Source: JAGVPT01 sp964642725 (GTDB lineage Bacteria; Bacteroidota; Ignavibacteria; UBA10030; UBA8401). Taken from it: 64,000 nucleotides of DNA. Below are positions 16,714 to 25,355 of this stretch, one piece after another. Numbering within the stretch: the first letter of the stretch is position 1; each line of letters begins with the position of its first letter. The notes beneath the pieces were generated by a model. It ran no database searches. It saw only the letters and a list, made by a program, of their open reading frames with translations, and had not been told where the DNA came from. The DNA is taken from NCBI GenBank assembly GCA_964642725.1, contig CAZXQG010000011.1, positions 1-64,000 on the forward strand. The letters are read 5' to 3'. A program made the position numbers and the translations under genes.

Positions 16714-18453
16714 ATGACGATGACAATGTCCATCATGGCAGCTGAACTCGACATATCCGCACGCACGAAAGTCTTCGGAGCCGGCGTCATCATTATTCTT
16801 TTTTCCATGTTTGGCTGCGCCGGACAACGCGCTCCGGAAGGAGGGCCCGTCGACACCACCCCGCCCGAAATCATTTCCGTCTATCCGCCTCCAAATACAA
16901 CGGAGTATGCTTCTTCCCGTATTTCAATGGAGTTCAGCAAGTACGTCGACCGGCGTTCGGTTGAAGAGTCGATTTTTATCTCGCCTTACGTGAGGGAGAT
17001 CGAATTTGATTGGAGCGGAAGAGAGGTTGAACTAAATTTCCGGGATTCGTTGAAAAAGAACACAACGTACGTTGTGACGGTGGGGACTGATGTTATTGAC
17101 ATCAATAACCGGAATCGCATGGCACATTCCTATTCGTTTGCGTTTGCAACGGGTGCCCGGATTGACCGGGGTGAGATCCGTGGACGCATATTTGACGAGA
17201 AGCCGGTCGGCATTATGGTCTTTGCGTACCTGTTGGACAATCTCAGACCGGACACGCTCAATCCCATGACTCAAAAACCCGACTATATTACGCAAACGGG
17301 CAATACAGGCGATTACTCTCTGACCCACCTCGCATTCGGCAGCTACAGGGTGTTGGCCATACGGGATGAGTCTCGCAATTTAGTGTACGACCCCGAGACG
17401 GACGCAATGAGTACTGCACCGAGCGATATCCGTTTGAATGAAGGCGATTCATTACGCACCGATTTGAATTTTCATCTTTCACTGGAGGACACCACAGCGC
17501 CGCGGCTCGTCTCAGCAATTGCGAAAGATAACCGCCACGTCGAGCTCGAATTCAGCGAACAAATTGATATTGGTTCACTTGTCTCCGGCGCGTTTTCAAT
17601 TTACGATACGGGTCGAACCCGAAGCCTGCATATCAATGATTTGTTCCAACGCATAAATAATCCAGCGGTTGTCACGCTGATCACCGAGCCGCAGCTTGAA
17701 GATACTCTTTACAGAGTTTTTGTTACAGGTGTGAAAGATCTGACCGGTCATGTCGTCAACCCCTTGGCGTCGTCCAAACAATTCAGCAGAGCATCAGCCC
17801 CCGATACCATACCGCCCGGCCTGGTCTTTGCGACCGCAATGGACTCGGCGACGTTTTTGCCGATGGACCAGCAGTTTCAATTTGATTTCGACGATGCGCT
17901 TCAACATCCATCCGCGGAACATTCAGTGTCCCTCAGAGGCAAAGATTCCGTGGAAGTTCCCTTGCTCTTCGTCTGGAATTCTTCCGCGAGCTTCAGCGTT
18001 TTGCCTCGCCAGGCATTGCGACAGGATTACTCATATACTTTTTTTATCCGCTTTGACTCGCTGCGGGACGGAACTGGAAATCATTGGAAAGACAGCACGC
18101 GAAAATTTCCAATCCGAACAATGAACCCTGAACTTCTGGGGAGTATCGAAGGAGTGCTTGTCGATTCGGACACATCGCATGCAGACCGGTATATCGTTGT
18201 GGCTGAGAACACCGCGAAAAAGAAGAATAAGCCGGTACACGTGACAACCCAGCGCGGAAAGAAATTTTTGTTTCCGCTGCTTGACGCGGGTGAGTACCGG
18301 TTGAAGGCGTTCCAGGACGACTACAGCACCGGCTCGTACTATTCCGGCAAACCATTTCCGTTCATTCCCTCGGAACGATTTGCCGTCTATCCAGATTCGA
18401 TCAAAGTGAGGGCACGGTGGCCTGTAGAAGGCGTGCGGCTAAAATTCCGGTGA
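16714..18453 (+). CDS. Ig-like (Big_5) domain lipoprotein
   Basis: 579 residues. A hydrophobic segment and lipobox end at C35 (LFSMFGCAGQ), so it is probably a lipoprotein. The mature start has the Bacteroidota-typical PEGGPVDTTPPEIISVYPPP. An Ig-like Big_5 domain with the SRISMEFSKYVD and TYVVTVGTDVID strands follows at ~50-150, then a carboxypeptidase-regulatory-like beta sandwich (TGDYSLTHLAFGSYRVLAIRD). Two more TTAPRLVS/DTIPPGLV Ig-like units make up the rest. Often found once or twice per genome in this phylum; function unknown. Several Met codons within the first eight residues leave the exact start open. Confidence 0.82.
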   Translation: MTMTMSIMAAELDISARTKVFGAGVIIILFSMFGCAGQRAPEGGPVDTTPPEIISVYPPPNTTEYASSRISMEFSKYVDRRSVEESIFISPYVREIEFDWSGREVELNFRDSLKKNTTYVVTVGTDVIDINNRNRMAHSYSFAFATGARIDRGEIRGRIFDEKPVGIMVFAYLLDNLRPDTLNPMTQKPDYITQTGNTGDYSLTHLAFGSYRVLAIRDESRNLVYDPETDAMSTAPSDIRLNEGDSLRTDLNFHLSLEDTTAPRLVSAIAKDNRHVELEFSEQIDIGSLVSGAFSIYDTGRTRSLHINDLFQRINNPAVVTLITEPQLEDTLYRVFVTGVKDLTGHVVNPLASSKQFSRASAPDTIPPGLVFATAMDSATFLPMDQQFQFDFDDALQHPSAEHSVSLRGKDSVEVPLLFVWNSSASFSVLPRQALRQDYSYTFFIRFDSLRDGTGNHWKDSTRKFPIRTMNPELLGSIEGVLVDSDTSHADRYIVVAENTAKKKNKPVHVTTQRGKKFLFPLLDAGEYRLKAFQDDYSTGSYYSGKPFPFIPSERFAVYPDSIKVRARWPVEGVRLKFR

Positions 18454-18456
18454 CCG

Positions 18457-19800
18457 CTATGCCGGACGGTGAGACCCGCGGTTGTCGGGGCGTCTTTTCC
18501 GGAACGGCTTTTGAAAAATGCTTTTTTCTCCGGTAGAGTGACTTCCCCGTTCGTGGTGCCGGCGCTTTTCTTCCCATCTCCCTCGAGGTTTTTCAAAATG
18601 TCCACGGCTTTCTTTGTGCTGTGTGCTCCTCGCAGATTCGTCTGAATGCGTGGTTGCGGCAGGCCTCTTCGTATCGTCGAACCCTGGATATTTTTTCAAC
18701 TCGAACTTCCTTCCGACGAAGTACTCAATCTTCCGCAGGTATTCCTGTTCGCTTCGCGCAACAAAGGTGAGGGCGTCCCCTTTCGATGTAGCACGTCCGG
18801 TCCGTCCGATCCGGTGAATATAATCTTCGGCAAATGTCGGTGTATCAAAATTGACGACGTGCGTAATACCCTCAACGTCGATGCCGCGCGCGGCAATATC
18901 GGTCGCGACAAGAACCTTAAAGTCGCCGTGTTTGAACCCGGCAAGCGCCCGTTGCCGCTGAGCTTGAGTTCTGTTGGAGTGGATCGCAATAGATTTGATT
19001 CCCTTTCGCTCAAGGCGGTGAGAGATTTTATCCGCACCGTGCTTGGTCCTGGAAAACACAAGCACGCTTTCCATCTGAGTTGATTCGAGAATATGGATCA
19101 GGAGATCAACCTTTAGTTCCTGGTGGATGGAGTAAAAATGCTGCGTCACGGTGTCGACAGGCTTGCGCTGTTCGCCGACTTCAATGAATTCCGGATGTTT
19201 CTGAATATTAGCAGTCAGTGCACGGACTTCCTTTGACATGGTTGCAGAAAAAAGCATCGTCTGCCGATGAGCCGGCACTTTAGCGATAATCTTCCGCACA
19301 TCCTGGATGAATCCCATATCAAACATCCTGTCAGCTTCGTCGAGGACGAGAACTTCCACGTTCGATAAGTCGATCGTTTGGCGTTCAAGATGGTCGAGCA
19401 GCCGCCCCGGGGTTGCAATGACAATATCGATGCCCCGGCGCAGTCGCTTCATTTGATTCTGGATATTTACTCCGCCGAAGACTGCCAAGCTCTGGAGGCT
19501 CATGAATCGTCCGTACGCGGCTACCGAATCCTCAATTTGCTGGGCAAGTTCCCGCGTTGGTGTCAGTATTAATGCACGCACTCCGCGATGCTTCGCATGG
19601 ACGTCAGCTGACAGGCGGTTCAGGATCGGAAGCACGAAAGCAGCGGTTTTTCCGGTTCCGGTTTGAGCGCAGCCAATGACATCTTTGCCGGCAAGTGCGG
19701 CTGGAATCGCTCGTGATTGAATCATTGTCGGCGCGGTATAACCGGTCGCAAGAATTCCTTGTACTAATCGGTCATTGAGACCGAGTTTTGAAAAAGACAT
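18457..19800 (-). CDS. rhlE: DEAD-box RNA helicase, RhlE-like
   Basis: 447 residues, an ATP-dependent RNA helicase with two RecA-like domains. Visible motifs: Q-motif region, Walker A AQTGTGKT (45-52), PTRELAQQ, ATPGRLLDH, DEAD (154-157), SAT (185-187), ATDIAARGID and HRIGRTGR. Residues ~370-447 are a basic, low-complexity tail rich in R, H, K and G, typical of RhlE proteins and thought to aid RNA binding. AAAGGA lies 5 nt before the ATG. It converges with the lipoprotein gene, with only 3 bp between stops. The ~240-nt leader upstream suggests cold or RNA-level control (inference). Confidence 0.93.
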   Translation of the reverse strand: MSFSKLGLNDRLVQGILATGYTAPTMIQSRAIPAALAGKDVIGCAQTGTGKTAAFVLPILNRLSADVHAKHRGVRALILTPTRELAQQIEDSVAAYGRFMSLQSLAVFGGVNIQNQMKRLRRGIDIVIATPGRLLDHLERQTIDLSNVEVLVLDEADRMFDMGFIQDVRKIIAKVPAHRQTMLFSATMSKEVRALTANIQKHPEFIEVGEQRKPVDTVTQHFYSIHQELKVDLLIHILESTQMESVLVFSRTKHGADKISHRLERKGIKSIAIHSNRTQAQRQRALAGFKHGDFKVLVATDIAARGIDVEGITHVVNFDTPTFAEDYIHRIGRTGRATSKGDALTFVARSEQEYLRKIEYFVGRKFELKKYPGFDDTKRPAATTHSDESARSTQHKESRGHFEKPRGRWEEKRRHHERGSHSTGEKSIFQKPFRKRRPDNRGSHRPA

Positions 19801-20044
19801 AAAAATCCTTTAGGATTGATGGGGAGACGCGCTGCGTAAAGATGGAAAATTGCGGAAGGCAAATCGAGGGAGTGATACCGATTTCCCGAACCGCAGCAAG
19901 GGCTTTTCTGCAACCTGCTGCAAACCTCAGCTTCTAATCATCGGAGAGCGAGTCTCAAATTTCCGCTTCCAAACGTATCAAGCTCGGAGGCGGGGCAACG
20001 CTTTAATATACGCCTTCTTCGGTCGGTATCCTAATGAATAATCA
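19801..20044 (-). other. leader region of the helicase gene
   Basis: 244 bp with no gene, between the SPOR gene end and the helicase start. Both genes point the same way. Long structured leaders are known for cold-induced helicase genes. I see GC-rich complementary stretches but cannot define a named RNA element. Confidence 0.35.
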
Positions 20045-20587
20045 TTAATTCCTGTCGGCTCCGGTACTATCGGCAGGGAAGACGGGCTTTGAACGAGGGT
20101 TCGCCAGCACTCGGTCCGGGACTACCCATGCACCCTTGTATCCTTTTTCGATGAACCCGTCAACAGCGAGGTTCGCATCGGCACGGTTGGTGTAGTCTCC
20201 TACGCGGACTTTGTACGTCGGCGCGTCGTAAACCATGTACACCCATTGAACGGGAAGTTCGAGATTGATCGAGTTGCGGACCGAAATAGCTTCGTCATAG
20301 TTGTTCGAGGCAAAGACCTGAATGCGGAACCCTTGAACAGTTTCCGGTTCGGCGATAGTGAACGATTCAACGGGGACGTCAACAATCGGCCTCGGCTGGT
20401 TTTCTTTCTTATGCAGAAGTTCAATCTCGGAATCGTACTCAGAGGGCTTGAACGATTTTTCAAACGTGCTGAGCTTTTCTTTACGGGCCGGTGGAACTGA
20501 ATCTGCCGCTGTTTGAACGAAGGCAAGGGCATTGCCGGTGAGCACAAACCCGGCGGCGAGCAGGAAAAGGATGAGCCTGCGACTCAT
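20045..20587 (-). CDS. SPOR-domain exported protein
   Basis: 180 residues. A signal peptide occupies ~1-23 (LILFLLAAGFVLTGNALA), then a charged linker, then a SPOR domain at ~85-165 (QGFRIQVFASNNYDEAISVRNSI…, YKVRVGDYTNRADANL…FIEKGYKGAWVV). SPOR domains bind denuded glycan strands of peptidoglycan at division sites. The start overlaps the stop of the second SPOR gene (21162-20584) by 4 nt, so the pair is co-translated. Confidence 0.85.
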   Translation of the reverse strand: MSRRLILFLLAAGFVLTGNALAFVQTAADSVPPARKEKLSTFEKSFKPSEYDSEIELLHKKENQPRPIVDVPVESFTIAEPETVQGFRIQVFASNNYDEAISVRNSINLELPVQWVYMVYDAPTYKVRVGDYTNRADANLAVDGFIEKGYKGAWVVPDRVLANPRSKPVFPADSTGADRN

Positions 20588-21162
20588 CGCCTCATCTCCG
20601 CAACCCAGGCATCTTTGTATTCTTTCGGATGCTGTTGCCGGATCATTTTTAGAAATTTCAACGCTTCGTCTATTTTGGGAAAATTTCCGACCGTCACGCG
20701 GTACATTTTTATCGGTTTATCATAGAAATGATAGACCGTTTTTTTGTACCGCTGTTGCGCAATTTTTTTTGCTCGATCTGCATTGCTTAAAACACGGAAG
20801 GCACCGAGCTGGACACTGTAGTATTTTTTCTTCTGGGAATGCTGCGACGGCAGTTTCACGTGATTCGCGCCCTGGTTTCGTGTAACGACCTCTGCTTCAA
20901 TCGTATCTTCTTGGGTAACGAATCCTTGTTGTTTTCCCGAAGAAGATAATCTTCCACCGCGGGTTGTACTTTGGAAAGCGGATTGCTGGCTTTGAGAATA
21001 TGCAGTATCGGATGGACCGGTTGATGTATTGTTTTGCGTCGAATCGGATGACGAACAACCCGCGGCAAAGATGCTCAATATTATTCCGGCGAAGAGCGAC
21101 CGCCGGACGGATAGGTGCGCACTTTGGTATGACAAGGGCTGAGTGTGATTAAGTGTATTCAA
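20584..21162 (-). CDS. SPOR-domain lipoprotein
   Basis: 192 residues. The lipobox is FAAGC, with the lipid-attachment Cys at ~36 after LFAGIILSIFAAG. A Ser/Thr/Gln-rich linker of ~75 residues follows, then a SPOR domain (KYYSVQLGAFRVLSNADRAKK…, MYRVTVGNFPKIDEALKFLK). Together with the next gene it forms a tandem pair of peptidoglycan-binding proteins, one lipid-anchored and one exported. Upstream it overlaps the deoC stop by 4 nt, so the order of translation is deoC, SPOR lipoprotein, SPOR protein. Confidence 0.85.
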   Translation of the reverse strand: MNTLNHTQPLSYQSAHLSVRRSLFAGIILSIFAAGCSSSDSTQNNTSTGPSDTAYSQSQQSAFQSTTRGGRLSSSGKQQGFVTQEDTIEAEVVTRNQGANHVKLPSQHSQKKKYYSVQLGAFRVLSNADRAKKIAQQRYKKTVYHFYDKPIKMYRVTVGNFPKIDEALKFLKMIRQQHPKEYKDAWVAEMRR

Positions 21163-22031
21163 TAGCCGCCTCCGGCAGTTGTGGTTCCGCTGGCAATTGC
21201 AACGCTTGCGCTGGCTCCGATTCTGTCTGCGCCGCTGGCAACGAGCTTCAGGGCATCTTCGCGGCTCCTTACCCCGCCGGATGCCTTAACACCCATTGCG
21301 CTACCGACGACGAAACGCATCAATGCAATGTCTCCCGTCGTTGCGCCCCCCTTTGAAAAGCCGGTAGAAGTTTTCACAAAATCAGCGCCCGCACGTTTCG
21401 CCAGCATGCACGACTTAATCTTTTCCTCGTCTGTCAACAACCCCGTTTCAATGATCACTTTTGAAAGGACTTGGTACCGTTTTGCAGTGCTCACAACCGC
21501 AAAAATATCGCTTTCGACATAATCGTAATCGCCGGATTTAAGCCTTCCCACATTCATCACCATATCAACTTCGTTTGCCCCGTCTCTGATGGCGCGTTCT
21601 GCCTCAAATGCTTTGGCCTCGGAGGAAGTCGCACCGAGCGGGAAGCCAATCACGGTGCAGACTTTCACATCCGTATCCTTCAGTAGTCTTGAGCAGAGCG
21701 GAACGTACGAAGGATTGATGCAGACGCTTGCAAAGTGGAATTTCTTCGCTTCAGCGGTAAGTTTTTCGATCTGTTCGACTGTTGCTTCAGGTTTGAGCAA
21801 CGTATGGTCGATCATCCTGGCGAGGTCGGGTTCGACGCCCCCCGCCGCATCCACGCCGACGCCGGCGGTAATTCGCGAGGCGCCGCTAATGACGATATTC
21901 TTGACTCCGTCTTTGTTGTGAATGACGCACATTCCGTCCGTACACACGCCGTCCTTGCAGCACAGATGTGCGATATTCTTTTCCTTTAATACGTCTTCAA
22001 CTATTTGGGAGATGAGTTGCTGTCTATTCAT
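21159..22031 (-). CDS. deoC: deoxyribose-phosphate aldolase with N-terminal extension
   Basis: 290 residues, ~65 longer at the N terminus than typical DeoC. The aldolase core starts near DHTLLKP (75-81). Catalytic residues are visible: D156 (NEVDMVMN), Schiff-base K220 (FVKTSTGF) and K249 (MGVKASGG). The enzyme cleaves 2-deoxyribose-5-phosphate to glyceraldehyde-3-phosphate and acetaldehyde. The extension begins with an amphipathic helix (RQQLISQIVEDVLKEKN) and is followed by a Cys-rich linker with C24, C25, C30 and C35. That layout resembles bacterial-microcompartment encapsulation peptides, but no shell gene is in the window. First gene of a deoC-SPOR-SPOR operon. Confidence 0.92.
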   Translation of the reverse strand: MNRQQLISQIVEDVLKEKNIAHLCCKDGVCTDGMCVIHNKDGVKNIVISGASRITAGVGVDAAGGVEPDLARMIDHTLLKPEATVEQIEKLTAEAKKFHFASVCINPSYVPLCSRLLKDTDVKVCTVIGFPLGATSSEAKAFEAERAIRDGANEVDMVMNVGRLKSGDYDYVESDIFAVVSTAKRYQVLSKVIIETGLLTDEEKIKSCMLAKRAGADFVKTSTGFSKGGATTGDIALMRFVVGSAMGVKASGGVRSREDALKLVASGADRIGASASVAIASGTTTAGGGY

Positions 22032-22245
22032 TTGAGGAGCGAGGCATCGTTTTTGAAGAAACTATCATACCCGCCATAAGTCCGACGAAGTGAATACTTT
22101 TCAACGATGAGTCAGCGAAGGCAATACGCTCTCTTTTATCCGTAAATTCTCCTATAGGCTAGAGAACTTCCTTCAATATACTAGAAATTCTTAAAATTAC
22201 AACACTGACCGACAAAGGGTTGTTTTACAGATTGCCCTAACCGTA

Positions 22246-24015
22246 CTATGCCACTAGTTCGACTTTTCGCATTCCCCGAATGGAGTTGCAAATGAAAATG
22301 GCCTCTGCGGTGTGCAAATCCTGAAGAGACAATATTCTTTCGGAGGCACCGGGCGTATTTTCAAGAATATGCCGGCGGTAAATGCCGGGCAGAAGGCCGC
22401 ATGTTATCGGAGGGGTATAGAGCGCTCCATTGTGTTGAGCAAACACGCTGCTGATCGCTCCTTCTGTTATTTCATTTTTTTCGTTGCAGAATAAGACATC
22501 ATCGTACCCCTGTTGCTGGGCTTTCTCAAACTCAGCGTCATAGACCTGCCGCTGCGTCGTTTTGTGAAAAAGAAATTTGTCGCGCGACGACGTTGTGTGG
22601 AGCGATATGATGATTTTTCCCGTTGAAGGGAAGTTCGACAACTGTTGATTTTCAATCGTGATGGTTCCGGTCGATTCCAACTGGAGCCGAACTTTGTACT
22701 CAAAGCTTTTCGATAGTTGGATTTGATTCATGGTGAGTTCATGAAGAATCTGTTCGCTATCAGCCGCGAACCCGAAGTATGCCGCTGAATCACGAAGCCG
22801 CTCCATGTGGTATGGGAGCAGGCGGTAACTGCCGTTCCACAAAATGCTTTCAATGATCTGGAATTTTTCCGGCGGTTGCGTGAGGAACTCGGCCTTCAAT
22901 GCGCATTCTTCATATTCCTGGCGCGTGTCAGAATCAAATACGATGCCGCTGCCTATTCCCATTTCGCCCTTAGCGCCGTCGATGACGAGCGTGCGGATCG
23001 CGACATTGAACATCGCTTCTTTCGAAGGAGAAAAATATCCGATAGCTCCTGAATAGACGCCGCGTGGCTCGTGCTCGAGCTGGTGAATGATCTGCATTGT
23101 GCGGATTTTCGGAGCTCCTGTGACCGAGCCGCTTGGAAAGATGCCTTTGAAAAGTTCAAACAACGAAAGTCCGCTTTGAAGTGTCCCTTGTATCGTCGAG
23201 GTCATTTGGAAAAGAGTTTCGTATTTTTCGGCGGCAAACATCTCCTCCACAATGACCGAACCGGTCTTGGTGACCCGGCCGACGTCGTTCCGGAGCAAGT
23301 CCACGATCATCAGATTTTCGCTCCGATTTTTTTCATCGTGCTGCAGCCATTTCTTGATTGCTTCGTCTTCGGATAAGTATTTTCCGCGTCGTGCGGTTCC
23401 TTTCATCGGTTTTGTCACTATTCTGCCGCCATCGAGTTTTAAAAAAAGCTCGGGCGAGAATGAGAGAATATACTTCCCGCCGGCGTTTATGATTGCGCCG
23501 TAGCTGACTTTTTGTTTTTCCCTCAACGCCGCAAAGCAGGCGGTCGGTGAACCCGAGAATTCAAATTTATATTTATCCGTGAAGTTGACCTGATATGTAT
23601 CGCCGGCGGCAATGTAGTTTTTAATGATTTCTATCGCCTTGTTGTAATCATGTTCGGAGATTTGCAGCGAACAATTCTTCAGCGAGTATTGGGCATTTCG
23701 AACGGGGGGAATGACCGGTTGATCACCCTCAAACGTCCCCGTTTCATGATTGAAAACCAAAGGATTGCGATAAACACCGAACCATGCCAACGGCATGGAA
23801 GGATGAGGGGTAACCTGGGGATCAATATTCTCGAAATAGTAGCCGAATTCATAAGAGAAAAATCCGGCTACGAAGAAGCCTTCACCGATGCTCTTTTCAA
23901 TCTCGGAAAAAAGCCGCGGTACATCTTCAAGCCGGTTGATCGAAATGATTTTTGCAGGATGGAGGAAGAAGAAACTGAGTTTATTCCCGCTGTCGAACCG
24001 AGAGGTCTCGAGCAA
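22246..24015 (-). CDS. pabB: aminodeoxychorismate synthase I fused to 4-amino-4-deoxychorismate lyase (PabB-PabC)
   Basis: 589 residues. Residues ~1-380 are the chorismate-binding domain (DTYQVNFTDKYKF, MKGTARRG, SENLMIVDLLRND, PSGSVTGAPKIR, YSGAIGYFSP, GSGIVFDSD). About 400-589 is a class IV aminotransferase fold (MERLRDSAAYFGF, TEGAISSVFA, GLLPGIYRR). The fusion makes 4-aminobenzoate for folate from chorismate; the glutaminase partner is elsewhere. The TTG at 24013-24015 is a minimal start only. The frame stays open to ~24102, and the residues just upstream (SAYYALVENQKDFV) look native, yet no ATG, GTG or TTG is found there. Confidence 0.9.
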   Translation of the reverse strand: MLETSRFDSGNKLSFFFLHPAKIISINRLEDVPRLFSEIEKSIGEGFFVAGFFSYEFGYYFENIDPQVTPHPSMPLAWFGVYRNPLVFNHETGTFEGDQPVIPPVRNAQYSLKNCSLQISEHDYNKAIEIIKNYIAAGDTYQVNFTDKYKFEFSGSPTACFAALREKQKVSYGAIINAGGKYILSFSPELFLKLDGGRIVTKPMKGTARRGKYLSEDEAIKKWLQHDEKNRSENLMIVDLLRNDVGRVTKTGSVIVEEMFAAEKYETLFQMTSTIQGTLQSGLSLFELFKGIFPSGSVTGAPKIRTMQIIHQLEHEPRGVYSGAIGYFSPSKEAMFNVAIRTLVIDGAKGEMGIGSGIVFDSDTRQEYEECALKAEFLTQPPEKFQIIESILWNGSYRLLPYHMERLRDSAAYFGFAADSEQILHELTMNQIQLSKSFEYKVRLQLESTGTITIENQQLSNFPSTGKIIISLHTTSSRDKFLFHKTTQRQVYDAEFEKAQQQGYDDVLFCNEKNEITEGAISSVFAQHNGALYTPPITCGLLPGIYRRHILENTPGASERILSLQDLHTAEAIFICNSIRGMRKVELVA

Positions 24016-24103
24016 AACGAAATCCTTCTGATTCTCAACGAGAGCGTAGTATGCTGATGGAAGGGGAGTGAACGTGCTGAATGAGCGAATGATGATTTCC
24101 GGA

Positions 24104-25333
24104 TTATTTCAACAAGATGTTTTTCTCAGAGCCTTTATGAGCCTTTACACTTGCCGGAGGATACGGGAAAAGTGTTTTCAAAATATTGCCGGTGTGTGCA
24201 CGCCAATTTCCCCAGCTGTGCCCTTCATGGTATTCCGCGTATGTTACGTCGTATCCCTTAGACACGAGCAGATCGCGCAGCTTCCGGTTCAAGTCCAGAA
24301 ACATATAACTGCCATCGGAGATATCGTAGGTGCCGACGTCAAGATAAAACTTCACCGGGATCTTTGGCCCGTTTTGAATCGGTCCAGCAAGAAGATCGGT
24401 GATGGTGCTTGACTGTCCGCCGACGAGTCCGAATATGTTTGGATAATTCACCGCAAGGTACAATGCAATAAATCCGCCGTCCGAGCAGCCCATTGTCCCT
24501 CGCTGGGAGGCGCGGGCGTCGGTGCGGTACACTGAGTCGATGTACGGCACCAGTTCCTTGTCCATCAAGTTTGTGAATTGCGTTATTTTTCCCAGACGGT
24601 ATTCGCCCGCGCGATCTGGGCCGGGCGGGACAAAGACGCCGATAATCGGCCGGATATGTTTTGCCTCGATCAGATTGTCCATCACGTTTGTCATCGAAGC
24701 GAGTGAAAGATAGTCAGCCCCGTCATGAACATAGAGTGTAGGATAGCGAAGTGACGATGAATTGTACTTCGGCGGAAGATAGACTGTGATAGTTCGGCTG
24801 TCCCCTGTGTAAGAGCTTGTGAAAGTAAAAGTGGAGACGCTTCCATGCGGTATTGCAGGGTTATACTGGATCGCTGCTGGCTGGACGTAGGAGGACATTG
24901 CAAGTTCGGAATTCGGACCGAACCCTCCGTTGATTGTGTGCGCGTTTAACGGGTCGAGAATCCAATTCCCGTCTTTGACGAATTTGTAATCGATGCGGGC
25001 GTCGGGTTCAAATTTTCTCCCAAAGTAATAGAGATCCGTTGCCGAGACGTTCGTCATCAAATCGCCGTTTTGTGACCATTGCGTTTGGTCGCCAGTGACA
25101 ACGATGACGGAATCAACCTTGCCGCGGTAAACGAAGTACGCGGTTGAGTCATTCGTCAGAGGAAATCCTTTGGGCTTTTGGGCAATGATGAAGCTGTCGA
25201 CGATAGCGGAGCGCTTCGACCGGTCTTCTGCCGCGATGCGGTGAAGAAGGCTGCTGAACGATTCATTCGTTTGGGAAGCTGCAACGCGGATGATGATGAA
25301 GAGGAACGAAATGATCAGCGGCGTTTTCTTCAT
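24104..25333 (-). CDS. exported alpha/beta-hydrolase esterase (enterochelin-esterase-like)
   Basis: 409 residues. Signal peptide MKKTPLIISFLFIIIRVAAS. Residues ~45-140 form a beta-sandwich of the CBM48/Fes N-terminal type (FVYRGKVDSVIVVTGD, YFGRKFEPDARIDYKFVKDG). About 155-400 is the esterase (PF00756-type) domain with nucleophile motif GCSDGG (GxSxG) and a late EYHEGHSWGNW His. Relatives hydrolyse ferric enterobactin, feruloyl esters or trehalose mycolates, so the substrate cannot be given. Genes on both sides point the same way; the pabB frame begins just after its stop. Confidence 0.85.
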   Translation of the reverse strand: MKKTPLIISFLFIIIRVAASQTNESFSSLLHRIAAEDRSKRSAIVDSFIIAQKPKGFPLTNDSTAYFVYRGKVDSVIVVTGDQTQWSQNGDLMTNVSATDLYYFGRKFEPDARIDYKFVKDGNWILDPLNAHTINGGFGPNSELAMSSYVQPAAIQYNPAIPHGSVSTFTFTSSYTGDSRTITVYLPPKYNSSSLRYPTLYVHDGADYLSLASMTNVMDNLIEAKHIRPIIGVFVPPGPDRAGEYRLGKITQFTNLMDKELVPYIDSVYRTDARASQRGTMGCSDGGFIALYLAVNYPNIFGLVGGQSSTITDLLAGPIQNGPKIPVKFYLDVGTYDISDGSYMFLDLNRKLRDLLVSKGYDVTYAEYHEGHSWGNWRAHTGNILKTLFPYPPASVKAHKGSEKNILLK

Positions 25334-25355
25334 AAAACAAACGGTACCATCCGGA

